A program made the position numbers and the translations under genes. Below are positions 5,380-12,582 of a stretch of 16,293 nucleotides of DNA, piece by piece. The notes beneath the pieces were generated by a model, which ran no database searches, was not told where the DNA came from, and saw only the letters and a list, made by a program, of their open reading frames with translations. The stretch covers positions 1-16,293 of the forward strand of contig CALCNX010000140.1 in assembly GCA_937899715.1 (NCBI GenBank), in the 5' to 3' direction. Origin of the DNA: an uncultured bacterium. Lineage in GTDB: Bacteria; Bacteroidota; Ignavibacteria; Kapaibacteriales; UBA4661. Position 1 is the first letter of the stretch, and every line of letters begins with the position of its first letter.

Positions 5380-6221
5380 AGCACCATTCCCTCCGGCATT
5401 GGCGACCCGCGCCCGTTCTTCGGCATGGCATCAATGATTTTACGGTAATCGCGTTTGTACTCATCTTCGTCAGCAAGCCACTTGTCAGCAGCCTTGACGA
5501 ACTGCTCCTCGCGGTGTTCGTACTTGCACAGTTCGCCGTAAAAATGCGCCTGTGTTACCAACCAGCGCCCACGCCTGCCTACTGTCTCGTCGTCGTTCAA
5601 CCCGTCCTTGTGCAGAAGTTCCGCAAACAATTCTTCCGCCTTCTTCCAATCCGTGCGGTAGGTCTTCGGGTACGATTCTTGAAAATCCGCCCAATGTTTC
5701 ATCCACAACGGATTCCGTTCAATTTTGTGCGTTTTTACACGCGCCGCCGATTCTGGTTTCTCAGATTTTGCACCCTTCCCAGATTTTTGGGTGTTCTTTT
5801 CGCCAGAAGAATTTTTTTTCTCTGGAGAGATATTTGTTTTGTTTTGTTTATCTTTAATGTTGGGTTGTTTACCCTGTTCGTTACCCTGTTCGTTACCCTG
5901 TTCGTTACCCTGTTCGTTACCCTGCTTTTTACCCGCATCTAGCGGGTAAAAAATGGTATAAATGGGAGAGCGTTTGTTTTTTTCTCCGGGTATAAAATCA
6001 ATCAGCCCTTTTTGCTTCAGTCCGTTGCGTGCGTCTGCGAGTTTCTCTTCAGAAATACCCAGCGACCCAATAGCTAAAACGTTTGGGTGCGGAAATGGGT
6101 TTTGCCATTCGAGGTCATTGCATACTTCTATCAAATAGAAGAACAAATCTGCCTCAGCGTTGCTAAAACGTGTCATTTTCCTGCGTTTCCAAAACTGACG
6201 GATAAGGATTAGGTAATTCAT
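5376..6221 (-). CDS. Replication initiator / helicase-loader-like protein with winged-helix N-terminus
   Basis: 281 residues. Residues about 18-95 (FSNAEADLFFYLIEVCNDLEW through KKQGLIDFIPGEKN) look like the winged-helix N-terminal domain of phage O/DnaD-type replication proteins. A disordered linker follows with four GNEQ repeats and a long Lys/Ser/Glu-rich stretch. The C-terminal domain is helical (WMKHWADFQESYPKTYRTDWKKAEELFAELL...), with a charged pattern seen in proteins annotated as phage replisome organisers. It lies directly before the primase-helicase with a 4-nt overlap, the usual place of an origin-binding protein or helicase loader. The role is inferred from fold and context. The linker is encoded by a 12-bp tandem repeat and may vary in length between relatives. 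Confidence 0.72.
   Translation of the reverse strand: MNYLILIRQFWKRRKMTRFSNAEADLFFYLIEVCNDLEWQNPFPHPNVLAIGSLGISEEKLADARNGLKQKGLIDFIPGEKNKRSPIYTIFYPLDAGKKQGNEQGNEQGNEQGNEQGKQPNIKDKQNKTNISPEKKNSSGEKNTQKSGKGAKSEKPESAARVKTHKIERNPLWMKHWADFQESYPKTYRTDWKKAEELFAELLHKDGLNDDETVGRRGRWLVTQAHFYGELCKYEHREEQFVKAADKWLADEDEYKRDYRKIIDAMPKNGRGSPMPEGMVL
5871..5918. repeat. Tandem repeat, four 12-bp units (ACCCTGTTCGTT)
   Basis: Four perfect copies of ACCCTGTTCGTT followed by a partial copy. On the coding strand they give four in-frame GNEQ tetrapeptides in the linker of the replication protein. The unit is a multiple of three, so slippage changes linker length without breaking the frame. There are no spacers, so this is not a CRISPR array. 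Confidence 0.95.
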
Positions 6222-6472
6222 TACTGCACCTCTGCAACATAGGGGAAGCTCGCTTCAACGGCGGCTCTCCATTCGGCAGCAAGCTCCATTGTAAACACGC
6301 CCAGTGCTACCTCTGCACCTACTTCTGTAAAGCCTTCGATTACCATTGTTGCCTGTGTAGATTGGATTTCTGTGCGTTGGTGAATCGCCCACGTATCTTT
6401 ATCTTCGTTGTACTCAGTCGTAATAAGCACTTGATTACCATCTTCAAGGTCAAATAATCTTGCGAATTTCAT
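6221..6472 (-). CDS. Hypothetical protein (83 aa)
   Basis: Begins MKFARLFDLEDGNQVLITTE. The pattern of alternating hydrophobic strands (QVLITTEYNEDKDTWAIHQRTEI, ATMVIEGF) and a C-terminal helix (LAAEWRAAVEASFPYV) fits a small alpha-beta protein. I do not recognise a named family with certainty. It is placed between the resolvase-like nuclease and the initiator-like gene, with a 4-nt overlap upstream and TAATG downstream, so it probably belongs to the DNA metabolism module. Confidence 0.68.
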   Translation of the reverse strand: MKFARLFDLEDGNQVLITTEYNEDKDTWAIHQRTEIQSTQATMVIEGFTEVGAEVALGVFTMELAAEWRAAVEASFPYVAEVQ

Positions 6473-6831
6473 ATTACACCTTCAACTTTCAGCATCTTGA
6501 TTATGTCGTAAAAATCCGCCTTGCTCATCACAACATACTCACCTACATTCGTCAGTTTCGAGAACAAGACCGCGTATTTCTCTTTGTGCTGCATACCTTT
6601 GAGAATTGCGGCGTAGCTCACGCCTTTAGCGGTGTTCTTGCACTGAATGGCAAACGGTTCTGTGTGTTGTAGGTCAATTCCTTGCGCGTCGGCAAGGCGG
6701 TTGGTATTGCGGCTTGTTGCCGCTTCAGGGAATCCAAGTTCCTCGCGGAACTCTTTTGCTATCTGACACTCGTAAGCGTGTCCCTTGCGGCGCGAGTATG
6801 CGCCGCTTTTACGTGGTTTTTTCTCACTCAT
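6469..6831 (-). CDS. PD-(D/E)XK nuclease, Holliday-junction-resolvase-like
   Basis: 120 residues from the ATG at 6831 (MSEKKPRKSGAYSRRKGHAYE). The motif order fits small resolvase-type PD-(D/E)XK enzymes: a basic N-terminal segment with Glu21 (GHAYECQIAKEF), then GID53L and the Q63-C64-K65 strand (PFAIQCKNT), followed by a helical tail. Family knowledge: such enzymes bind two metal ions and cut branched DNA such as Holliday junctions, or act as generic phage endonucleases; the exact substrate is not shown. The start overlaps the upstream gene by 8 nt (ATGAGTGA). A longer in-frame start at 6906 lies wholly inside the neighbour and is rejected. Confidence 0.75.
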   Translation of the reverse strand: MSEKKPRKSGAYSRRKGHAYECQIAKEFREELGFPEAATSRNTNRLADAQGIDLQHTEPFAIQCKNTAKGVSYAAILKGMQHKEKYAVLFSKLTNVGEYVVMSKADFYDIIKMLKVEGVI

Positions 6832-7114
6832 TGTTGTCCTCATCATCTTCGTTGAACGGGTTTTCCATCGTACACATATCGTTGATGCCTTCGATGTATC
6901 CCGCATGGATCGTTTGTTTTGCCAGTGCTTCGTGCAGAGCGACGTAACCGCCCCACTCGTGCTCTTCGTTCAGGTATTCGGCAATGATGGAGAGCGCCTT
7001 TTCAGCAACCATCATCCGCTCGTTAAAGTAACTGGCTGTGTATGGGTTTGCTTCGCGCTTACATAGCTGGTTGAGCCTGCTTTGCATCTCATGAATGGAG
7101 ATAGACTTTCTCAT
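6824..7114 (-). CDS. Hypothetical helical acidic protein (96 aa)
   Basis: Starts MRKSISIHEMQSRLNQLCKR at the ATG at 7114, which overlaps the helicase stop by 4 nt and follows AGGAGCGGGAGC. The sequence is mostly helical (YFNERMMVAEKALSIIAEYL, GYVALHEALAKQTIHAGYIE) and ends in a very acidic tail (NPFNEDDEDNNE). The frame is open further upstream but only within the helicase gene. Family unknown. It sits between helicase and resolvase-like nuclease. Confidence 0.68.
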   Translation of the reverse strand: MRKSISIHEMQSRLNQLCKREANPYTASYFNERMMVAEKALSIIAEYLNEEHEWGGYVALHEALAKQTIHAGYIEGINDMCTMENPFNEDDEDNNE

Positions 7115-8538
7115 GCTCCCGCTCCTGCTCGTCTGTACGGCGCTTGCGGTTTGATATAGCCCAAATCTACTTTCACTCTGAATGCCCAGCCCGGTTTGAA
7201 ACCAGCCATTTTGCCGAACTGGTCTATTTCCTGCATTGTTGGTCGCCCACCGACAGAACGCACAAAGCGGTTCCACGCATGGAGCGGCTTTTCGTCTCGT
7301 TCCATGCTATTGATAAATTCGCCTTGAAGGAGCTTTGCACGGTAGTTTTCGTGCTTTACTTCAATCAATTCAAAATCTTCAATCGTGTCTGGCAGGTCGG
7401 ATGGACGGTAGGTTTTCTGTGTTTTCTTGTCCAATATTCGGATTTCGACGTTTTCCGTTGTGTCTTTCTTTACACCGTCCAGCGTCCAATTCCTATCCTG
7501 TTCCAAAAACCCGTGTTTGAAGGTGTTGTCGGCATGGTCAAGTATCAGCGCCTCGTTTTTACCCGGATTCGGTCGTAATCCACGTCCGCCCTGCTGCAAA
7601 TACATTGCCAGTGATTGCGTCGGTCGTGCAAGTTGAACGCACTCAATAGCTGGTACGTCGAACCCCTCACTAATCACGTTCACATTCGACAGCACATCAA
7701 TCTGTCCTTGGGCAAAATCCCTTAGAAGCCTCTCACGTACAGCGTCGGGTGTTTCACCGTCTAAGTGTGCCGCACGAACACCCGCATTGCGGTACGATTC
7801 TACGATGTGTTTTGAATGATGTACATTCACAGCAAAGCAGACTGTTTTACGTTTTTCGGCTTTAGTTTGCCATGTCTTTACGAGGTTGCCCACAAGCGCG
7901 TTTTGGTTCATCAGTGCGAACAATTCCGCTTCGTTGTAGTCACCGCGCGATGTTTTCAATTTGGAAAGGTCGAATTTGAGCGCGTTTGCCAACACACGTG
8001 GCTGTACCAGATTGCCGAGCGCAATCAGTTCTTTTACCGAGGGACCAAGCACCATTTCTTGGAAAATGTCGCTGAGTCCCTTACCGTCAGCACGACAGGG
8101 CGTAGCTGAAACGCCCAAGTGCCGTGCGTCGGGATATTCTGCATATACATTTTTGTAGCTGTTCGCTTTGGCGTGGTGGGCTTCGTCAGTGATAATCAGA
8201 CCTACATTGCGAGGCTTATCACGGCGTGAAATCGTTTGCACCATTGCAACCTGAATGGCTGCCGTTGGGCGATAGCGGTATCCGGGCATGATCACTTCTG
8301 CGTTAATGCCGTACTTGAGCAGCGATTTAACGGTTTGTAACACCAGTTCTTTGCGGTGAACTAGAATGATGATTCTATGCCCCTTTGCAAGAGCATCGGC
8401 ACAAATAGCACAAAACAGAATCGTTTTGCCGCCACCCGTAGGAAGCTGGGCAAGCACACTGCGTTTGGAGTCCCGAAACGCAGTGTAAATGCCAGATTTA
8501 AGAGCCTTCTGGTACGGTCTAAGCTCCGGTGTCTGCAT
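7111..8538 (-). CDS. Superfamily 2 DEAH-box DNA/RNA helicase
   Basis: 475 residues from the ATG at 8538, preceded by GGAGGAAGCCG. It shows the SF2 motif set: LRPYQ near the N-terminus (Q-like region), motif I PTGGGKT (33-39), motif II DEAH (118-121), motif III SAT (144-146), and motif VI QQGGRGLR (315-322). The family is the phage DEAD/DEAH helicases related to UvsW/RecG-like or type-III-restriction-like enzymes, which remodel branched DNA and support recombination-dependent replication. The C-terminal about 120 residues are a family-specific extension without obvious motifs. A longer in-frame start at 8598 lies inside the upstream gene and has no ribosome binding site. It overlaps its upstream neighbour by 20 nt. 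Confidence 0.92.
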   Translation of the reverse strand: MQTPELRPYQKALKSGIYTAFRDSKRSVLAQLPTGGGKTILFCAICADALAKGHRIIILVHRKELVLQTVKSLLKYGINAEVIMPGYRYRPTAAIQVAMVQTISRRDKPRNVGLIITDEAHHAKANSYKNVYAEYPDARHLGVSATPCRADGKGLSDIFQEMVLGPSVKELIALGNLVQPRVLANALKFDLSKLKTSRGDYNEAELFALMNQNALVGNLVKTWQTKAEKRKTVCFAVNVHHSKHIVESYRNAGVRAAHLDGETPDAVRERLLRDFAQGQIDVLSNVNVISEGFDVPAIECVQLARPTQSLAMYLQQGGRGLRPNPGKNEALILDHADNTFKHGFLEQDRNWTLDGVKKDTTENVEIRILDKKTQKTYRPSDLPDTIEDFELIEVKHENYRAKLLQGEFINSMERDEKPLHAWNRFVRSVGGRPTMQEIDQFGKMAGFKPGWAFRVKVDLGYIKPQAPYRRAGAGA

Positions 8539-8941
8539 CGGCTTCCTCCACTTCCGCGAAATCCTCCAGTGCTGAGGTTTGACGCTCGTAGCTTTCAAGC
8601 GGACGTTCGTACACCTTACGCCCGTCTTTGTCGTAGAATTTCATCAGATCAGCGTCAAGGTCAGGCACAAGGAAAACCTCAGTATCTGTTTTGCGTTTCT
8701 GTGTCAAGATTTGCTGACGCAATTCCTCACGGCGCGTGTCGGAGTTTTTAATCAAGCTACCGAAGTGCGACGTAGCACTCTTCTTTTCGATTTCAAGCCC
8801 GTCAATCTCAAGGCAGGTCTCGCGGTACTTCGTTTCGACCTCTGCAAGTTCGTCTTGGGTAAGGTCATACTCTACCCGTCGCCACTCTGTACTGACCGCC
8901 AGCGCTTTGAGTTCGTCGGGGTTAATGCGTTCTCGTGTCAT
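8519..8941 (-). CDS. Hypothetical coiled-coil protein (140 aa)
   Basis: Starts MTRERINPDELKALAVSTEW at the ATG at 8941, which overlaps the zinc-tail frame by 4 nt. The middle is a long charged helix with heptad-like spacing (LTQDELAEVETKYRETCLEI, SLIKNSDTRREELRQQILTQ), then a beta segment (TEVFLVPDLDADLMKFYDKD) and an acidic tail. The helix-then-sheet layout is typical of phage early proteins of unknown role placed near recombination genes. No family named. A longer upstream start at 9034 lies inside the other gene and is rejected. Confidence 0.7.
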   Translation of the reverse strand: MTRERINPDELKALAVSTEWRRVEYDLTQDELAEVETKYRETCLEIDGLEIEKKSATSHFGSLIKNSDTRREELRQQILTQKRKTDTEVFLVPDLDADLMKFYDKDGRKVYERPLESYERQTSALEDFAEVEEADADTGA

Positions 8942-9159
8942 CGTTTTTTCTGGAAATGAGTTGGATAATGTTCCGAGCAGTAATACCAGCCGTCGTATTG
9001 CCGTCCAATGTGCGCCTTGTGGCAGTGGAGACACAAGCCCGCACGTTGTCTGTCAATGGCTAGCTGTATATTCCGTCGGTATGATTGTTCTCGTAGGTCA
9101 ACCTGACGCGCCAATTCGATGTGCCATTCAATATCCGGGGCGAAGTCTCCGTAATGCAA
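8938..9159 (-). CDS. Zinc-binding C-terminal extension, probably made by -1 frameshifting
   Basis: The frame encodes a basic helix (ARQVDLREQSYRRNIQLAID) followed by a Cys/His site, CLHCHKAH...YYCSEH, likely one zinc ion. The only possible independent start is a TTG at 9159, with no proper ribosome binding site and placed in the loop of a GC-rich hairpin. Upstream of it the same frame is open, without start codons, to the GGGAAAG at 9195-9201 that ends the preceding gene. I therefore read this as the tail of a fusion: 150 residues from the 9192-9644 gene plus 85 residues (GTA at 9195 to the stop), 235 in all. Function unknown; zinc plus basic helix suggests nucleic-acid binding. Independent TTG initiation remains possible. 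Confidence 0.65.
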   Translation of the reverse strand: MHYGDFAPDIEWHIELARQVDLREQSYRRNIQLAIDRQRAGLCLHCHKAHIGRQYDGWYYCSEHYPTHFQKKR

Positions 9160-9201
9160 GCGCCCCGGATTTTCTGTAACTGGCGCGTTTTCTACTTTCC
9201 C
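9133..9201 (-). other. Candidate programmed -1 ribosomal frameshift signal
   Basis: The last codons of the upstream gene are CTG GGA AAG TAG. The heptamer G GGA AAG (9201-9195) fits X XXY YYZ and is the same slippery heptamer known from the lambda tail genes G and T. A slip gives GGG AAA GTA GAA and enters the zinc-tail frame, which is open to the stop at 8938. Downstream are a GCGCC/GGCGC stem starting 8 nt after the heptamer (9186-9182 with 9164-9160) and a competing perfect 10-bp hairpin ATCCGGGGCG/CGCCCCGGAT (9170-9161 with 9142-9133). Confidence 0.65.
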
Positions 9202-9644
9202 AGCGTCAGCTTGGGAGAAATTTCGCCCTCTTTGCTCACGAGGGCAGTGCCATTCTTGCGCATAGCATCTTCAAGCGCTTTTTTGTGCTCCGTCAGCTTC
9301 TGCATCTGAGCGTCAACCTCGCACCATTCAAGGCTTGCGGAGTAGTCGTACTTTTTGCCAGTAACCGAAGCGGCAATTTTGATGTAATCGTGTTGCCAGC
9401 CTTTATGCTGCAATTCCGCTACGACTTCAGGCTTGATGCGGTCTATAACTTCCTCGCAGTACGTCGAGAGCAGTTTTGCACGGGTGTAGTGACCAAGTGC
9501 GTCGCCGCTATCTTTGATTTTCTCGACCGCTTCTTCGGCAAGGTCGGCGAGGGTGGTTTTTGTGATTGCAAGGTCAGCGCCCAACGGCAGCTTCAAGATT
9601 GCAAGGTTTTTGGAGTAGCTAATTTGCTGTGTGGTTTCAGTCAT
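9192..9644 (-). CDS. Phage early protein of unknown function (150 aa); zero-frame product of frameshift pair
   Basis: Starts MTETTQQISYSKNLAILKLP, with the ATG overlapping the upstream stop by 8 nt. Mostly helical (TLADLAEEAVEKIKDSGDAL, YTRAKLLSTYCEEVIDRIKP), followed by KYDYSASLEWCEVDAQMQKL and a C-terminal strand region (TALVSKEGEISPKLTLGK). From memory, this helical layout with a YDYS...W element and a closing beta segment resembles a common early-gene family of Bacteroidota-type phages found beside recombination genes, without known function; I could not check this. Its last codons form a -1 slippery heptamer, so a fraction of ribosomes would extend it with a zinc-binding domain. Confidence 0.78.
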   Translation of the reverse strand: MTETTQQISYSKNLAILKLPLGADLAITKTTLADLAEEAVEKIKDSGDALGHYTRAKLLSTYCEEVIDRIKPEVVAELQHKGWQHDYIKIAASVTGKKYDYSASLEWCEVDAQMQKLTEHKKALEDAMRKNGTALVSKEGEISPKLTLGK

Positions 9645-9840
9645 GGCTTTTTGAGGTATTTGGTATTGAAATGTTTTGTTCTTTGAGGTAATCTCGACCG
9701 TCTTTCATGGCGACAACAATGTTCCAAATCAGTGTGCAGATGTTGGCGTAGCGTTCGGAGGGAATAGCGTTGTCGTTTCGGTATGGCAGCATGAACAAGG
9801 CTACCTTCCTTCCGGCACTCAATTTGTCCGTATCACTCAT
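9637..9840 (-). CDS. Hypothetical small protein (67 aa)
   Basis: Starts MSDTDKLSAGRKVALFMLPY at the ATG at 9840, overlapping the stop of the NinB-like gene by 8 nt (ATGAGTGA). The TTG two codons earlier is unlikely. A short helical protein (YANICTLIWNIVVAMKDGRD) with a polar C-terminus. It sits between the NinB-like gene and the frameshift pair, with an 8-nt overlap to the latter. No family recognised. Confidence 0.66.
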   Translation of the reverse strand: MSDTDKLSAGRKVALFMLPYRNDNAIPSERYANICTLIWNIVVAMKDGRDYLKEQNISIPNTSKSHD

Positions 9841-10240
9841 GGTCAATCTCGTTTGGGAGTGGAATAATTATGGATAGTTCAATGTCAGCCCAGCGTCGGA
9901 CACGCTCTAAGTAGTCCTCAAACTCCTTCGTGGACAAGTCAGAAGTTGAGCGGAGCGTGTCCGGCAGTCCGGGCGCATGTGCTGGTTTGCGGAGAAAGAG
10001 TAGTTTCAAAGCGTCGTGCATTTCCTCGTGTTCATAGCCCGTGTATTCCGAAAGCAGCGCCACAACTACACCCCAATAATACCTGTTCTGGTGCGAGGAG
10101 CGTGGTTTTGTGCGTTTCTTCACTGTAACGGACACATCACCCTTCAAACTGCGTACATACTGAGCCATACGCTGTTTTTCGCCGTCTGCGAAACGAAGTG
10201 TGCCGTTCTCTACACTGGCATTGAACACAGGGACGGTCAT
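9833..10240 (-). CDS. NinB/Orf-like recombination protein
   Basis: 135 residues. The RSSHQNRYYWGVVVALLSEY segment (residues about 47-66) has the R-S-x-x-Q-N-x-x-Y pattern of the NinB/Orf family. It is followed by YEHEEMHDALKLLFL and by STKEFEDYLERVRRWA, which also occurs in proteins of this group. Lambda NinB (Orf) is a recombination mediator that binds single-stranded DNA and helps load the annealing protein. Placement directly after the exonuclease and ATPase genes fits that role. Assignment is by motif memory, so homology is moderate. 4-nt overlap with the exonuclease gene. Confidence 0.62.
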   Translation of the reverse strand: MTVPVFNASVENGTLRFADGEKQRMAQYVRSLKGDVSVTVKKRTKPRSSHQNRYYWGVVVALLSEYTGYEHEEMHDALKLLFLRKPAHAPGLPDTLRSTSDLSTKEFEDYLERVRRWADIELSIIIPLPNEIDHE

Positions 10241-10989
10241 ACAAACGCTTCCTCCAAGATTCGTAATTCTCGGTCAGTCCGCTGCAAGTGCGGCTCCAAT
10301 TCGTGAACGCGGACAAAGTGCAGGAAGTCGTACAGCAGGTCGTCAATGTCGCGGCGCATTGTACGGTAGGGTGTGCAGACAATATCCGTCTTGATTTTCA
10401 CCAGTTCAATCGGGTCACGGTCGCGCATGGCAAAAACCATATACTGAAATTCGTCAGCACCGAACATATCGCAGTAAAAACGCCACTGGTAGGATGCTTC
10501 GTAGGTTTCGCGCAGGTTGTTGTCGTCCCAAACACCCCACTGCTGACCTTCAAACCAACGTGTTTTGAAGTCCGTCAGCTTCGTACCGCGCAAGTGGTCA
10601 CACGTGCCGGTGATGAGGATTTCGGTATCGTCAATGTTGTAAAACTTGTAGGTGGGCAATTCAAAGACAGCATCATAGTCAACGTGACGTTTTGCCGCTT
10701 CAATAACATGATCTGGAAACACAAAACCGTCAGTCTCGTAACGGCTGTATTCACCTTGATACTCTTTGTCAGGGTATGTGTAAGTGCTGGTCTTTAAGAA
10801 TTTCTCAGGCTGTGCAATAATGGTGTGAAACGCCGTCCCCATCTGCATTTTGCGGTTAGACGGTGCAGGAGAAATAATCTCCCGCACCAGTTGTTCACGC
10901 ATTTCGGTTGATTTGTCGTAATCCTGTTCGTCACGATAGCGACGGAAGGATTCAAGGCGCGTAACCCGCGCTGCAAGTTGTTTTACCAT
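10237..10989 (-). CDS. RecB/Cas4-like PD-(D/E)XK exonuclease
   Basis: 250 residues with the RecB-nuclease motif order: MGTAFHTIIAQ (His55, motif I), GTCDHL (Asp131), LTDFKT (Asp140 and Lys142, the D-x-K pair) and the QxxxY motif at Q168-Y172 (YQWRFY). These residues bind metal and cut DNA; phage members usually resect double-strand ends to give 3' tails for annealing or invasion. It follows the Sak4-like ATPase with a 7-nt overlap, the typical exonuclease-recombinase pairing of a phage recombination module. The start lies just inside the upstream gene's final codons. Catalytic set complete. Exonuclease rather than other nuclease activity is inferred from context. Confidence 0.85.
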   Translation of the reverse strand: MVKQLAARVTRLESFRRYRDEQDYDKSTEMREQLVREIISPAPSNRKMQMGTAFHTIIAQPEKFLKTSTYTYPDKEYQGEYSRYETDGFVFPDHVIEAAKRHVDYDAVFELPTYKFYNIDDTEILITGTCDHLRGTKLTDFKTRWFEGQQWGVWDDNNLRETYEASYQWRFYCDMFGADEFQYMVFAMRDRDPIELVKIKTDIVCTPYRTMRRDIDDLLYDFLHFVRVHELEPHLQRTDRELRILEEAFV

Positions 10990-12149
10990 GGAGCCTCTAC
11001 CTCCTCTTGAGCAGCCTCAGCCATTTGCGGCACAAAGTAGGCTTTCGCCTTGCTGTCATATTCAAATCCCAATGGCCATGCAGCACTATCAAGCAAGGCT
11101 TTTAATTTCTTACCATCCGCCGCGTTTTCTTTCGCCACTGCACGAGCATCTACCAAAGCAGCGTTGAAGTCATCGGCAGTGGTTTTGTCGTCAAATTTCT
11201 GGATGCGTTTTTGCAGTTCCGTAAATTTCTTTGCGTTCGCAGCAAGGTATTTTTTCGCCTCTTTGTCGAACTCAAGACCGCGCTGCGCTGCTTGATCTTC
11301 CAGAATCTTGTAGCACTGCATAGCAACAGCCTTGTTTGTTTCCTTCAGCGCTGTAATGACAGAAATTTGCTCGTTGAATTGCTCTGCTTCGGTGAGCGTT
11401 TCGGCTGTTTTGCGGAAGTTGTTAATTGTCGAAACCGCTTGCTGCTGTGCTTCGGTCTTGTTGTTGATGGCGTCCAGCATCTTATCCATCACTTCCTCGA
11501 AAAACGGCTGCCTTACGGTCAGGTCGGGGATGGTCAGTTTGCCGATATTTGCCGTATCTTTGACCATTGCCCGCTCAACACAGGAGAAATCAACGATACG
11601 TGTGTTGGCATTAGTACGGTACGCATAACCGATGTAATCACAGATGCGGTACACCATATCTCTGGAACCTCCTTGAATGTCAGGGCGATAGTAACGACTG
11701 TCGCCGTCTTTTTCTTCCTTTGCGTGGGCAACGAATACGATATTTTTCCCTTTTGCACGAAGACCGTTTACAAACGTTTGGAACTCGTTTTTCAACAAGC
11801 CCCAACCTTGCGGCGAAAGACCGCCTGCGCCGTTACTGTTTTTCCCCGGCAGCTTTGCAATGCGCTCAGAGAGGAAGTCAAGAACAGTGCCAACAGTATC
11901 AACAACAATCGTATCGTAGCCGGACATGAGTACGTCGTCAGCGACGACATCAAGAATGTCCTGCCACGATTGTACTTCCAGCGTGTCGGGACGGTGCAAC
12001 GCGCGGTATGCACCTCTGTCGCCATCCAGAATAAGAGCGCGTTTTGACGTGCCGCTCAGTGTGGTTTTGCCAGAACTGGCATCGCCATAAATAAGTCCAG
12101 TCAAGAGTTTGACGAGCATAGCCTCGTCAGCTTTACGAATAGTAGGCAT
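10983..12149 (-). CDS. Sak4-like RecA-fold ATPase (AAA_24 type) with long C-terminal extension
   Basis: 388 residues. Walker A GDASSGKT at 22-29, Walker B TIVVD at 80-84, and conserved NIVFVAHAKEE and IQGGSRDMVYRICDYIGY segments are the marks of the Sak4 group of phage single-strand annealing/recombination ATPases. The core ends near residue 205. The remaining 180 residues are helical and charged (QQQAVSTINNFRKTAETLTE onward) and finish with an acidic tip EEVEAPW. This is longer than I expect for Sak4 proteins and may be an interaction domain. Together with the nuclease and NinB-like genes it forms the recombination module. The acidic tip with a terminal aromatic is reminiscent of SSB tails, but that is only a resemblance. 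Confidence 0.85.
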   Translation of the reverse strand: MPTIRKADEAMLVKLLTGLIYGDASSGKTTLSGTSKRALILDGDRGAYRALHRPDTLEVQSWQDILDVVADDVLMSGYDTIVVDTVGTVLDFLSERIAKLPGKNSNGAGGLSPQGWGLLKNEFQTFVNGLRAKGKNIVFVAHAKEEKDGDSRYYRPDIQGGSRDMVYRICDYIGYAYRTNANTRIVDFSCVERAMVKDTANIGKLTIPDLTVRQPFFEEVMDKMLDAINNKTEAQQQAVSTINNFRKTAETLTEAEQFNEQISVITALKETNKAVAMQCYKILEDQAAQRGLEFDKEAKKYLAANAKKFTELQKRIQKFDDKTTADDFNAALVDARAVAKENAADGKKLKALLDSAAWPLGFEYDSKAKAYFVPQMAEAAQEEVEAPW

Positions 12150-12167
12150 GATGTTTTGTGTAAGTGG

Positions 12168-12422
12168 TTAAGAAACCGTGATTTCAAAAAGGTGTTTTTG
12201 GTCTCGTGCAATACAGACCTTCAATCGGTCAATGTGGTATTCAAGCACAAGCCCAGAAATAGAGCAGTCCTCGTGCAAGGTTGCTTTCAAATGCGTGGCT
12301 TCAAGCAGCTTCTGCTCGTTTTCGGCAATCCGGTTTTGCAGATATGCAAAAACGTGTGGGTACGGTGAGCGTAAAAGCGCTTGCTTTTTCTCGCTCGGTG
12401 TCGTATTTTGGTAGGTACTCAT
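12168..12422 (-). CDS. Hypothetical protein (84 aa)
   Basis: Starts MSTYQNTTPSEKKQALLRSP at the ATG at 12422. Mostly helical (FAYLQNRIAENEQKLLEATH), then a beta-like segment (GLVLEYHIDRLKVCIARDQK). No family recognised. An in-frame upstream start exists at 12554 but would run through the terminator-like hairpin at 12451-12475 and overlap an 18-codon frame, so it is rejected. It precedes the ATPase gene by 18 nt. Confidence 0.66.
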   Translation of the reverse strand: MSTYQNTTPSEKKQALLRSPYPHVFAYLQNRIAENEQKLLEATHLKATLHEDCSISGLVLEYHIDRLKVCIARDQKHLFEITVS

Positions 12423-12450
12423 TTGATGATTCCAAATGGGTGATAAAATT

Positions 12451-12475
12451 CGCCTCGCGCTCAAATCGCGGGGCG
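12451..12475 (+). terminator. Terminator-like hairpin, stronger on the plus strand
   Basis: CGCCTCGCG (12451-12459), a 7-nt loop, then CGCGGGGCG (12467-12475) followed by TTTTGTTTTT. On the plus strand the nine pairs are complete with one U-G wobble. On the minus strand the same position is a C/A mismatch and the tail is AATTTTAT. It may block antisense transcription into the operon, or act weakly in both directions. Confidence 0.5.
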
Positions 12476-12525
12476 TTTTGTTTTTCAAGGGGAAAAGAAA
12501 AGGCGCGGCTTGTAGAGTGAAAAGA

Positions 12526-12582
12526 TTATGAAGTGCAGCATATTTCACCGTCATAAACTACCCGCCACGCCTTGATTTTCAT
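12526..12582 (-). CDS. Candidate 18-aa micro-ORF
   Basis: Reads MKIKAWRVVYDGEICCTS. Its ATG overlaps the stop of the membrane microprotein gene as ATGA (12579-12582), the same junction used across the operon, which is the only support. It ends before the terminator-like hairpin. The overlap could be accidental; no function proposed. Confidence 0.3.
   Translation of the reverse strand: MKIKAWRVVYDGEICCTS

Noticed and set aside
5871..5930. Short repeats as a CRISPR array
   Set aside because: Units are 12 bp, contiguous, without spacers, and in frame within a coding gene.
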